Shown here one piece after another: positions 1 through 10,095 of a stretch of DNA of 64,000 bases. Under the pieces are notes generated by a model. That model was not told where the DNA came from and did not search any database. It was given only the letters and a program-made list of their open reading frames with translations. How positions within the stretch are numbered: position 1 is the stretch's first letter; each line of letters begins with the position of its first letter. Source of the DNA: Chrysemys picta bellii (taxonomy: Eukaryota; Chordata; Testudines; Emydidae); assembly GCF_011386835.1 (NCBI RefSeq), contig NC_088794.1, positions 67,528,434-67,592,433 of the forward strand, given 5' to 3'. The position numbers and the translations under genes are program-made.

Positions 1-8
1 CTGGGATC

Positions 9-1302
9 ATGGAGCCCGCTCAGATCACCGCGGTAATTATGAGCACTATGAACACCACGCGCATTGTCCTGGAGTATATGCAGAGCCAGAACATGCCAAA
101 GCAAAACCAGGCGAGGAGGCGATTGCAGCGATTGCAGCGCAGCGACGAGAATGATGAGGAAATTGACATGGACATAGACCTCTCACAAAGTACAGGCCCC
201 AGCAATGTGCAAATCATGGTGTTACTAGGGGAGGTTCATGGCGTGGAACGCCGATTCTGGGCCCGGGAAACAAGCACAGACTGGTAGGACCGCATCGTGT
301 TGCAGGTGTGGGACGATTCCCAGTGGCTGCGAAACTTTCGCATGTGTAAGGGCACTTTCATGGAACTTTGTGACTTGCTTTCCCCTGCCCTGAAGTGCCA
401 GAATACCAGGATGAGAGCAGCCCTCACAGTTGAGAAGCGAGTGGCGATAGCCCTGTGGAAGCTTGCAACGCCAGACAGTCAGGAATCAATTTGGAGTGGG
501 CAAATCTACAGTGGGGGCTGCTGTGATCCAAGTAGCCAACATAATCAAAGACCTGCTGATATCAAGGGTAGTGACTCTGGGAAACGTGCAAGTCATAGTG
601 GATAGCTTTGCTGCAATGGGATTCCTAAACTGTGGTGGGGCGATAGACGGAACCCATATCCCTATCTTGGCACCGGAGCACCAAGCCATCGAGTACATAA
701 ACCGCAAGGGGTATTTTTCAATGCTGCTGCAAGCCCTGTTGGATCACAAGGGACGTTTCACTAACATCAACGTGGGATGGCCGGGAAAGGTACATAATGC
801 TCGCGTCTTCAGGAACTCTGGTCTGTTTCAAAAGCTGGAGGACCAGACTTTCTTCCCGGACCAGAAAATAACCGTTGGGGATGTTGAAATGCGAATAGTT
901 ATCCTTGGGGACCCAGCCTACCCCTTAATGCCATGGCTCATGAAGCTGTACACAGGCAGCCTGGACAGTAGTCAGGACCTGTTCAACTATAGGCTGAGCA
1001 AGTGCCGAATGGTGGTAGAATGTTCATTTGGACGCTTAAAAGTGCGCTGGCGCAGTTTACTGACTTGGATAGACCTCAGCGAAACCAATATTCCAATTGT
1101 TATTGCTGCTTGCTGTGCGCTCCACAATATCTGTGAGAGTAAGGGGGAGACATTTATGGCGGGGTGGGAGGTTGAGGCAAATCGCCTGGCTGCTGATTAC
1201 GCGCAGCCAGACACCAGGGTGGTTAGAAGAGTACAGCAGGGCGCGATGTGCATCAGAGAAGCTTTGAAAACCAGTTTTGTGACTAGCCAGGCTACGGTGT
1301 GA
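9..1302 (+). pseudogene. Harbinger (HARBI1-like) DDE transposase, inactivated
   Basis: In an active element this nuclease cuts and pastes the transposon together with the Myb-like partner. The C-terminal two thirds read as one frame from 463 to a TGA at 1302 (279 codons). Family motifs are visible: first Asp in AIDGTHI (codon 646-648), WPGKVHNARVF, GDPAYPL, and the Glu in RMVVECSFGRLK (codon 1018-1020). The Asp normally found in the PGxxHDxRVF motif is Asn here (AAT at 796-798), so the DDE triad is broken. The N-terminal part runs in the frame starting at 9, is interrupted by TAG at 285-287, and continues past 297. A frameshift near 463-480 links it to the downstream frame. The start at 9 is the first ATG seen but the true start could lie upstream. 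Confidence 0.9.
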
Positions 1303-1415
1303 AACTTCTGTTTGTTTCTTCTTGATGAACCCTCCCTTCCACCCCCCCGGTTCACTCTATTTCCCTGTAAACTAACCACCCTCCCCTCCCCCCTTCAAGC
1401 ACCGCTTGCAGAGGC

Positions 1416-1455
1416 AATAAAGTCATTGTTAATTCACATTCATGTATTCTTTATT
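1416..1455. promoter_or_regulatory. Convergent poly(A) signals of the two Harbinger genes
   Basis: AATAAA at 1416-1421 lies 114 nt after the transposase stop on +. TTTATT at 1450-1455 is AATAAA on -, about 140 nt after the Myb-like stop at 1596. The tail-to-tail layout fits two converging transcripts. Confidence 0.65.
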
Positions 1456-1595
1456 AATTCATCACACAACTAGGGGGATAACTGCCAAGGTAGCCCGGGA
1501 GGGGTGGGAGAGGAGGGAAGGAAAAGGACACACTGCAGTTTAAAACTTTAAAACTTTAACTCTTATTGAAGGCCAGCCTTCTGATGCTTGGGCAA

Positions 1596-3576
1596 TCATC
1601 TAGGGTGGAGTGGCCAGAGGCCCCCCCACCGCATTCTTGGGCATCTGGGCGAGGAGGCTATGGAACTTGGGGAGGAGGGCTGTTGGTTACACAGGGGCTG
1701 TAGTGGCGGTCTCTGCTCCTGCTGTCTTTCCTGTAGCTCTACCATACGCTGGAGCATATCAGTTTGATGCTCCAGCAGCCGGAGCATCGACTCCTGCCTT
1801 CTGTCAGCAAGCTGACGCCACCTATCCTCTTCAGCCTGCCATTTGCTCGCTTCAGCCTGCGATTCATCCCGCCACCTCTCCTCTCGTTCATATTGTGCTT
1901 TTTTGCACTCTGACATTGACTGCCTCCACGCATTCTGCTTTGCTCTGTCAGCGTGGGAGGACATCTGGAGCTCCGAGAACATATCATCCCGAGTCCACCA
2001 TTTTCTCCTTCTAATCTTCACTAGCCTCCGCGAAGGAGAAACTTTTGCAGCTGGTGGAGGAGAAGGGAGAGGTGGTTAAAAAAGACGCATTTTAGAGAAC
2101 AATGGGTACACTCTTTCACATTAAGTTTTGCTGTTCACATTACACACCACATGTGCTTTCGTTACAAGGTGGCATTTTCCCTCTTATATTGAGGGTCTGC
2201 CAGTTTGGTGTGAGAGATCACTCAAACAGTGCCAGGCAACTGAATTCGGCTTGCAGGCAGCCATGGTAAGCCACAGTCTTTTGGCTTTTTTAACCTTCAT
2301 AACATGTGGGAATGGTTTCAAACAGCAGCGCCCTCATTTCCCATACCAAGCACCCGTTGGGTTGGCCATTTAAAATGGGTTTGCAATGTAAAAGGAGGGG
2401 CTGCGGTTTCCGGGTTAACATGCAGCACAAACCCAACTATCCCCCTCCCACACACACACCCAATTCTCTGGGATGTTCACTTCATCCTTCCCCCCCACTG
2501 CGTGGCTAACATCAGGGAACATTTCTGTTCAGCCGAGCAGGAATGGACACCTCTGAATGTCCCCTTAATAAAATCACCCCATTTCAACCAGGTGACCGTG
2601 AATGATATCACTCTCCTGAGGATAACAAAGAGAGATAAGGAATGGATGTTGTCTGCATGCCAGCAAACACCGGGACCATACGCTGCCATGCTTTGTTATG
2701 CAATGATTCCAGACTACGTGCTACTGGCCTGGCGTGGTAAAGTGTCCTACCATGGCAGACAGGATAAGGCAGCCCTCCCCAGAAACCTTTTGCAAAGGCT
2801 TTGGGAGTACATGAAGGAGAGCTTTCTGGAGATGTCCCTGGAGGATTTCTGCTCCATCCCCATACACGTTAACAGACTTTTCCAGTAGCTGTACTGGCCG
2901 TGATTGCCAGGGCACATTAATCATTAATCATTAAACACTCTTGCTTTTAAACAATGTGTAATATTTACAAAGTTACACTCACCAGAGGTCCCTTGTGTGC
3001 CCTCGGGGTCTGGGAGCACGCCTTGGGTGAATTCGGGGGTTACTGGTTCCAGGTCCAGGGTGATAATCATATCCTGGCTGTTGGGGAAACCGGTTTCTCC
3101 GCTTCCTTGCTGTGAGCGATCTTCATTGTCTTCATCATCATCTTCCTCGTACCCCGAACCCGCTTCCCTGTTGCGTGATTCTCCATTGATGGAGTCAAAG
3201 CACATGGTTGGGGTAGTGGTGGCTGCACCCCCTAGCATGGCATGCAGCTCCGTGTAAAAGCGGCATGTTTGCGGCTCTGCCCCGGACCTTCTGTTTGCCT
3301 CTCTGGCTTTATGGTAGGCTTGCCTTAGTTCCTTAATTTTCACGCGGCACTGCTGTGTGTCCCTGTTATGGCCTGTGTGTCCCTGTCCTTCATGGCCTTT
3401 GAGACTTTTTCTAATATTTTGCCATTTCGTTTACTGCTACGGAGTTCAGCTAGCACTGATTCGTCTCCCCATATGGCGAGCAGATCCCGTACCTCCCGTT
3501 CGGTCCATGCTGGAGCTCTTTTGCGATCCTGGGACTCCATCATGGTTACCTGTGCTGATGAGCTCTGCGTGGTCAC
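1596..3576 (-). pseudogene. Harbinger Myb/SANT-like DNA-binding protein, two exons, frameshifted
   Basis: This is the second Harbinger gene; its product binds the element ends and partners the transposase. Exon 1 starts at the ATG at 3576 and carries the Myb/SANT-like module (WTEREVRDLLAIW). A frameshift near 3345-3360 shifts it into the frame holding KIKELRQAYHK and an acidic stretch (EEDDDEDNED). Exon 1 ends at 2983 before a GTGAGT donor (2982-2977). A pyrimidine-rich tract ending CCACCAG gives an acceptor at 2051, and exon 2 runs 2050-1596. The join restores one frame across a GCT Ala codon into KVSPSRRLVKIRRRK, and exon 2 ends with a Glu/Gln-rich coiled-coil-like tail (LLEHQTDMLQRMVELQERQQ). 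The intron is 932 bp. The frameshift coincides with a repeated GGGACACACA and looks like a small duplication. Confidence 0.82.
2304..2888 (+). CDS. Uncharacterised 194-codon ORF within Harbinger Myb intron
   Basis: This open frame of 194 codons lies on + inside the intron of the Myb-like gene, which is on -. It ends at TAG 2886-2888. The C-terminal half (about residues 75-194) looks protein-like: a charged region with LLRITKRDKEW, then PGPYAAMLCYAM, LAWRGKVSYHG and LLQRLWEYMKESFLEMSLEDF. The N-terminal half is low in complexity and less convincing. I do not recognise a domain. It may be a third product of the element, a captured fragment, or an accident. No obvious core promoter was seen. Confidence 0.3.
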   Translation: MWEWFQTAAPSFPIPSTRWVGHLKWVCNVKGGAAVSGLTCSTNPTIPLPHTHPILWDVHFILPPHCVANIREHFCSAEQEWTPLNVPLIKSPHFNQVTVNDITLLRITKRDKEWMLSACQQTPGPYAAMLCYAMIPDYVLLAWRGKVSYHGRQDKAALPRNLLQRLWEYMKESFLEMSLEDFCSIPIHVNRLFQ

Positions 3577-3895
3577 CTGTGCTCTCCACGCTGGGCAAAC
3601 AGGAAATTAAATTCAAAAGTTTGCAGGGCTTTTCCTGTCTACCTGGTCAGTGCATTTGAGTTGAGAGTGCTGTCCAGAGCGGTCACAATGAAGCACTGTG
3701 GGATAGCTCCCGGAGGCCAATAACGTCGAATTCCGTCCACACTACCCCAAATCCGACCCGCAAAGGCCGATTTCAGTGATAATCCCCTCGTTGGATGTGG
3801 AGTAAAGAAACCGGGTTAAAGGGCCCTATAAGTTGAAGAAAAGGGCTTCGTCGTGTGGACGTGTTCAGGCTTAATTCGATTTAATGCTGCTAAAT

Positions 3896-3925
3896 TCAAC
3901 CTAAACTCGTAGTGTAGACCAGGCC
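3896..3925. repeat. Right terminal inverted repeat of Harbinger element
   Basis: The tip reads ...CGTAGTGTAGACCAGGCC. Its reverse complement, GGCCTGGTCTACACTACG, resembles the left ends of the small elements at 55918 (GGGCTTGGTCTACACTA) and 42892 (GGGTACATCTACACTAC), so these share recognition ends. Confidence 0.7.
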
Positions 3926-3979
3926 TCAGGGAGCTGATATCCCAGACAATGGATTGGGATTTTTGTCAAGTAGGACTTT

Positions 3980-4000
3980 AAAAAAAAAAAAAAAAAAAAA
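3980..4000. repeat. A21 homopolymer
   Basis: Twenty-one consecutive A residues shortly after the Harbinger right end. It could be a retrotransposon tail, but no body is recognisable upstream. Confidence 0.9.
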
Positions 4001-5164
4001 CGCACAGAGAGAGGCCAATATCAATAGAAATGTCCAATGACGTTCAAAAAAATCAGCAGATTTTTTTTATATTTAGCTCCAAACAGTCCCTTTGCAGTGT
4101 TTTAATCAAACCACTATTCCCCTGTGCTAGTGCATGAGAGCCTGAATGTGAAACTGACTAGAAAAACTAGACACCAAGTCGTGTGTGTTCATTTGCAAGC
4201 CGAAAGTGCAAAAAGCGAACAGATAGGATAAATGGTGGAATGAATTTTTTAGAATTTTAATATTCCTTCTCTTTTAACAGACTTCAGGTTTGACTGATAA
4301 CACAAGAAGATTTTAAAATTACACACACATACATTTTAACTTGATTCATATTCTATAATTGCGAAGATATTTAACAACTTTTTTTTTTTTACGTCCTTTT
4401 AACAGGAGGTAAAATGTGGAGCCTAGGCTTCAACTCTTACATTTGAGGCACTCTGCGTTAGGCCTTGATCATAGAAGGTCTTAAACCTGCAGAGAGCCCC
4501 ACTGACTACATAGGAGCCATGAAATACAGGATTGGGTCCTTAGTTAGTAATGTTTCAAACTGACACTTCAGTAGGGTCATAGAATATAACCCCAATTCTC
4601 TTTCCCTTACAGAAGTAAGAACATTTTGCACAGTATAGGCGCTGTACTGTGATGTATTGGTACCTCTCATAATAGCATTGGTAACCATTTGAAAGTAAAA
4701 TAAGCTTATTCACACTGATTTTAGAAGTACCCCACTACACTCTTCTGTGCACGAGATTGTATTGCTCACATTTGACCCCTCAAAGGCCACCTTGATAATT
4801 GCAGGATAAATTGAGTCTCTCACTGAGCTACTTTGAAGTGACTCTTTTATAGACTTTGTTAGTGCATAACAATTTTTAACCATCAAAGGAATTCTCTGAT
4901 TAATAAGAGCAGTAAGTGTCATCTAATGCAGCTTTGGGCCAAATAGGTTTTGTTTACAAACAAATTTTGTTTATAAATTGTTCCCTTGTTTTAAATCAGA
5001 TGGGTTGTCGAATGGTGTTACTCATTTTAGTTTGTAAAAAGCATTAATTCTGGTTAAAACCAGAGAGTAGCTTTGGTGCATTGCACTGAAAGCCAGCTTA
5101 TTAAGGATCTTCATTGAATTGGGGAAGGCAAGATTTGAGATGAAGTTTGTTATTGAGCTTAAAT

Positions 5165-5395
5165 GGCAGGACTGGGGCTCAGGAGATCTGTGCTTGATTC
5201 TCATTTCTACCACAGACTTCTTGTGTGACCTTGCAAAAGTCATTTAAGTGATGTAGGTGTAGGTCTAATACGGGGAATTCTTTTCTCCCACCCTTTGGCT
5301 GTCTAGTTTGACAGTAAGCTTTTCAGAACAGGATTACTACTTTCTTTGGGTGCCTAGCACAGAGAGGCCCTGATCTTGATTAAGCACTACTGTAA
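5165..5395 (+). repeat. MIR/CORE-SINE-like relic
   Basis: It contains the segment CCACAGACTTCTTGTGTGAC followed by CTTGCAAAAGTCATTTAAG, resembling the MIR core (tgccacttactagctgtgtg, accttgggcaagtcacttaac). The tail near 5350-5390 (TGCCTAGCACAGAGAGG) resembles the MIR 3' part. It is heavily diverged. Confidence 0.5.
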
Positions 5396-5604
5396 TAAAA
5401 ATAATTAATTATAAAATGATGAACAATGCATCATGGTCCTTTCTATCATAAATAAGCTTTAACTATGTAAAGGAAATGCTTTTGTGTTGAAGGAGATGTT
5501 TATTTCTGAAGTCTACTGTAAATTTGCCCTTCACCCCTGTGATCTACTTCTAACAAGCAGCTTGGTATAATGCACAAAACTATGGCTCTTAAACTGACTA
5601 CTGA

Positions 5605-5955
5605 GAACATGCAATGTAGCTGTAGCCGTGTCGGTCCCAGGATATTAGAGAGAAAAATTCAGCTGAATTATGGTACAGATCATAGCATGGAAGAGAAATC
5701 CAGTGTAAGTCAATGCTCTCCAGGTAGACACCGGTGAGTGAGGTAATATTTTTTACCTCATTCACTGGATCAACTTCTGTTGGGGAGAGAGCTACTCAAA
5801 GCTCTTCTTCAGGTCTCTTCAGAGCTCTCAACAGAAGTTGGTCCAATAAAAGATATTACCGCACCCTCCTTGTCTACCTGGAGAGCATGTTGACTTACAC
5901 TGGATTTCTCTTCCATGCTATGATCTGTGCCATAATTCAGTTGACTTTTTTTTCT
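5605..5955 (-). repeat. Fold-back repeat of a dispersed turtle retroelement tail
   Basis: Sequence from about 5610 (GTAGCCGTGTCGGTCCCAGG) belongs to a dispersed repeat I recognise from turtle DNA. Two arms, about 5648-5788 and 5825-5955, are inverted copies with roughly 88-90% identity by eye. Each arm holds AGCATGGAAGAGAAATCCAG or its complement and CAACTTCTGTTG or its complement. On -, the loop side reads CCTGAAGAAGAGCTTTGAGT, reminiscent of the hammerhead-like tails of Penelope-type elements, but the GAAA core is not intact. The class assignment is an inference. Confidence 0.5.
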
Positions 5956-6286
5956 CAATTAATTCCACAATTAACAGTATTTGTGATTGCTTAATGGCTG
6001 GCATCCAGTGACTCAAATACTAATTCAAAATAAGTCTTTGGATACAAGTATTGTTCTCTAAGATCTTGGTGATGGCTTGATTAGCATATGAATACGGTAC
6101 GTTAGAGCTAGTTACTATGTCTGAAAGAAAGCTAAGACATGTTGGAAGAAAAACAGGATGGTGTGACATGGGAATGAGGAGAAGAAAAATAACTACTAAC
6201 AAATAGTTACTTACTGCTCTTGCAGGAACAGACTTGTCTGGGAGAAAAAAAACCAACCCATACCTAGTGGTAATGTTATGTATAGG

Positions 6287-6395
6287 CCCTGATTCAGGAA
6301 AGCATTGAAGTCCCATTGAAGTCAGTGGAATTTAAGCATGCACTTTAATGCTTTGCTGAATATGATAGACTTCAGCATGTGCTTGAGTTGTTGCT
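6287..6395. repeat. Short dispersed repeat (GATTCAGGAAAGCA type)
   Basis: It contains CTGATTCAGGAAAGCATTGA followed by AAGTCCCATTGAAGTCAGTG and TTTAAGCATGCACTT. A related segment lies at 21900-22013. It is an old sauropsid-type low-copy relic with no coding content. Confidence 0.45.
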
Positions 6396-6884
6396 GAATT
6401 GTAGCATATATTGGTATATAGGAAAATTGTGTTCTGTTTCTTAGAGCTTCTTGAGAAGAGTGTCACAATCCCCCTAAAAATTAGGACTTGCTACTGTTCT
6501 GAGAACTGGTGGGTTCTCTTTGAAAGCGTGTAAAACACACGAGAGCACTCATGTGCCAAATGAGTCATGGTCCACTGAGGAGGGGGTAGAAACTTGTTGC
6601 ATGTTGAATAACTATCAGATTGTAACTTATTTCCATAGGTACCAACATGGTGTTGCCACATCTGTGGATTGTGTATTAATTACGGTATATTGAATAAGAA
6701 TGCTCAGTTAACACTCTGAGGCATGATAGGCTACAACGGGTTGTATTCAACGTGACAATTGTCCGAGCATTCCTCTGTTCCATCCTGCCCTTTTACTAAA
6801 CCTTGCATTTCAGTCTTTTATAACCCAAAGCTAGTTAACCGTCTACATTCATTGCTTGTGTGTCTGTAAAAGGAACATCCTGGG

Positions 6885-7100
6885 AGGTAGTTTGGTCTAG
6901 TGGATGGGACACTGAACAGGAGATTTAGGTTGTACTCTTCACTCTGCCACTGACCCGCTGGGTGATGATGGGCAAGTCACTTCATCTCCCTATGCTTCTG
7001 TTTCCCCTCCCACCCTATGTCTGCCTCGTTCATCTAAGTAGGGAATGTCTCATTATGTGTTTGCACCGTACTAGCCATCCAGAACTAATGTAATATATAA
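6885..7100 (+). repeat. MIR/CORE-SINE relic
   Basis: It starts near GGTAGTTTGGTCTAGTGGAT, the tRNA-like A-box region, and continues through CACTCTGCCACTGACC and GGGCAAGTCACTTCATCTCC. The order matches the MIR consensus. Confidence 0.6.
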
Positions 7101-8164
7101 TAAGTCCCTGTGATCGCTAGAAAGATAGAAGTGCTTGAGAAGTGGCAAATGTATTTGCTGTTGTGGGACTGTAACAATGTGGTGGCCTAATATTTAATAT
7201 GAATCATTTAGACAGTCACAGCAGATTTGGACGAAGGTTTAAATGTTTGGGTATTTCCTGTCTCACAAGAGTGCCTCACAGGTACTATGGAAAAGGAAAC
7301 GTCCCAAGCATTCCAAAATGTTCCCATGAATGACAAATGTGAATGAATCTCTGCATGTAAAGTGCTTATTGTCAATGTCAAGTGGAAAATGGATACCAAA
7401 AGAATGTTGTTGTTTTTTTGTCTCTATGCCGATGCTTAACGTAACAGAGCTGTTTAAGTTTGCAGTTGATATTGAAAGAATTTATGGGGAGAACGTAAGT
7501 AAACTAAACCAAAAAACATGGAAATGTTGTCCTTATGCCTGGTAGGGTCTCAATGAAAATTACACCTATATATTATGATTTATATTATGTATATTATACA
7601 CCTATATAGACCATGTATGGTTAGAGATGCATTTCTTCTTTTTATATTTTTGCTCTCTGGTGCTTGGTTTAATAAACCCCGCTGGCAAAGGTGATGTTGG
7701 TTTTTGTTATACACAATTGCCAATCATTCATAAATTCATTACTTAAAATTACTTAAAAACAACCTCCCTTACTCTTCCTACCCCACCCCCAACCTGCCTT
7801 TTTGAAAAGCAGATTTTATGTTCCTGTAGGTGGTCATACACTATATTAATAGACTACTGCTTAAAAAAAGGTTTTTTTTGAAGTGTCTTGAGTTTAAACT
7901 TGTTTAAAGAATCACCCCTCCCAATTCACGTACACCCCCACCCAGCCATAAAGAAAAGGAGGGAAGCTGAAATCCCTAACCCTAAGTTGAGTACCGATGT
8001 TTTAAAGCTTTTCAATAACTACCTGCCTTGCTTTACCAAAAAGCTGAACATCATTTTAACAGACCGAGGAAGGATGGTTCAGTGGTAAAGGTGCTAGCCT
8101 AGGATTTCGGATACATGATTCATTTCCCGACTCTACCACAGACTTCCTGTGTGACTGTCACTTA

Positions 8165-8448
8165 GGGCTTGTCTATACTTAAAATGCTACAGCTCTGCAG
8201 CTGTAGCGCTTCAGTGAAGGCGCTACCTATGCTGACAGGAGGACTTCTTCCATTGACATAGGTATTGTACTTCCCCGAGAGGTAGTAGCTAGGTTGACAG
8301 GAGAATTCTCCTGTCAACATAGCGCTGTTTATGCCAGAGGTTAGTTTAGTTTAATTGCATTACGTGTGTGTGTGTGTGTGTGTATTTATTTTTCACACCC
8401 CTAAGCACTGTAGTTATACTGTCCTAATTTCCTAGTGTAGGCCAAATC
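8165..8448. mobile_element. Non-autonomous Harbinger-type MITE, TSD TTA
   Basis: Starts GGGCTTGTCTATACTTAAAA and ends TAGTGTAGGCCAAATC, flanked by TTA at 8162-8164 and 8449-8451. It has no ORF. A central inverted stretch (GACAGGAGAATTCTCCTGTC) forms a perfect 20-nt palindrome. It inserted into an older MIR. Confidence 0.75.
8364..8383. repeat. (GT)10 microsatellite
   Basis: Twenty nucleotides of uninterrupted GT within the MITE at 8165-8448. Confidence 0.95.
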
Positions 8449-9360
8449 TTAGTTTCTCTGTGCCTCAGTCTCCCATCTGTTAAACGGGAGTTAATAGATA
8501 GTATTTCCCTACTTCAGAGATGTTGTGAGGATAAATACAGTAAACATTGTGAAGTCCTCAGATACTGTGGTAATGGGGAGCTATATAGGTACCTAAGAGA
8601 GATTAACAAAAAGCGGCTTACTAGAGGGACAAATGGACATAAGCAAGAATATCTGGAATGATTTAAAACTTAGTTTTATATTTTAGTATACTAGTGATAA
8701 TTTTGTGTCTGATGTTTATCAGGGAAATTTAAGAGTATGAATTAAAATGGTTATCTTGTCAGAATATCTTCTTTTTTTTTTTATTTGACTTCCTTGTTAC
8801 AAAAGGGCAAGCAGTGTAATTCTTTAATAAATGTATTTGCAGTACCCCCTACAATAGGGCCTCTCTTGCTGATCAGCATAAAATACTATTTCAGTTTTTA
8901 AAATGCAAACCAACAAAGCCTTCTAAGTCCAAGTTTATGATGTAGAGCTCCCCCCTCCCCCCACCTGATATTTCCTTGCCTCCTGTTCATGATTTTACCC
9001 ATTGGGATTGCCATCCTTCTGTAGAATATGTCCGCAAGTTTGTTACACTACTGTGTTGCTTCACAGCCCATACAATTACAGTATAAAATAGTAGCTTTAG
9101 AAGCAAAGTAATGTGACTCTCTAAGATAATTGTTGGCCTCTGTTATCTGGAAGGTACCAAGTCTGCCTCTATTTTTTTCCAACTCAGTGAATTTAAGGTT
9201 TGCAAATATTGCTTTGTTGATGGTCCTAGAGGCTAACAGATCCTCTCTTTATGCACAGAAAATGAATAATGCACAACACAGTGTCAGTGCAAGCTTGCTT
9301 ATGCTGTCCCTATACCCTTCTGCTCTACTCTGGAGGGACAGATAGGGTAGTTTTAGGATT

Positions 9361-9446
9361 GAGCTCTAGTTTGTACAGCACCTAGTACAATAGGGTCCTT
9401 GCCAATAACTAGGGATCCTAGTTGCTATGGTAATACAAATAATAAA
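9361..9446 (+). repeat. SINE 3' tail fragment (CACCTAGTACAATAGGGTCC)
   Basis: TACAGCACCTAGTACAATAG, then CTAGTTGCTATGGTAATACA and an AATAATAAAAG tail. Similar tails occur at 35158, 36276, 42012 and 42250, so this is a family. It resembles a MIR-like or tRNA-SINE 3' region. Confidence 0.5.
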
Positions 9447-9984
9447 AGTTCACTTTGTCCTCTGCTAAGACTGCAGTTGATTGAAAGTTGTGGCTTAAGT
9501 AATGTGAACATTTTCTACTAGGAATTGAACTGAGACCACAAGACCCGTTTCAGCCATCTTAGAGCCTTTGCTCATCATTCTTTTGAACCTGCAGAGACTC
9601 AGTATATTACAAAGATCTATAATGAGATGTGCATACACAGATTTCATGCAAGAAACTTAAAATGTGGGAATGACTCTTTGTGTAATCTTAGTGGCCATGC
9701 TTTGTCTGCTGCGTAAAAAACCAAACAAACAGAAAACAACTTCCAATAATTGAAGTGAGAGATATGGTACTGTTTGTGGAACATAGGTAATTTGGGGACC
9801 ATGAGTGATATTCTCAAAGGGAGAGACATTTGAGAGTTATGTTGCTTACTGTTGTCCTTTCTTGGGCTGCATTCAAACCAGTGACCTAAAAGGGAAAGGT
9901 TTTGTATCCCCAGTACCAGCACAATGCAGTCCCATATCTTTCTGATTTTAGTTAACCTGACAAGTAATATCAAAACATTGGTCA

Positions 9985-10082
9985 AGTGTACACTAGAAAA
10001 ATTCTCCAAAAATTTCCCACCATTGGCAACATGGGTTGATCTCAGTCAGCACTGGCAACATTGGGCGTGCTAGTGTAGATGG
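9985..10082. repeat. Short MITE-like repeat
   Basis: Left AAGTGTACACTAGAAAAATT and right GTGCTAGTGTAGATGGGC are imperfect inverted partners with the CTACACTAG core common to turtle MITEs. It is about 100 bp and non-coding. Confidence 0.4.
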
Positions 10083-10095
10083 GCTGCTAACTGTT

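Larger units (their letters stand above)
1..3925. mobile_element. PIF/Harbinger DNA transposon, left end outside window
   Basis: This is a two-gene Harbinger element. A DDE transposase gene lies on + (9-1302) and a Myb/SANT-like gene on - (3576-1596, two exons). The genes converge on back-to-back poly(A) signals near 1416-1455. The right tip ends in AGTGTAGACCAGGCC at about 3911-3925, like the tips of the small TAA-flanked elements at 30549 and 42892, and is followed by TCA, perhaps a mutated TTA/TAA target duplication. The left inverted repeat is not in the window. Stops and frameshifts in both genes make it a dead copy. Assignment rests on the transposase motifs and gene pairing typical of PIF/Harbinger. 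Confidence 0.88.
8073..8600 (+). repeat. MIR/CORE-SINE split by a Harbinger MITE
   Basis: The left half (8073-8164) has an A-box-like GGATGGTTCAGTGGT and CCACAGACTTCCTGTGTGAC. The right half resumes at 8452 with GTTTCTCTGTGCCTCAGTC and GATGTTGTGAGGATAAATAC. Removing 8165-8448 plus one TTA rejoins the MIR core as TCACTTAGTTTCTCTGTGCC. Confidence 0.7.

Noticed and set aside
1610..2014. + strand ORF opposite the Myb exon 2
   Set aside because: It is the antisense shadow of the Gln/Glu-rich Myb tail.
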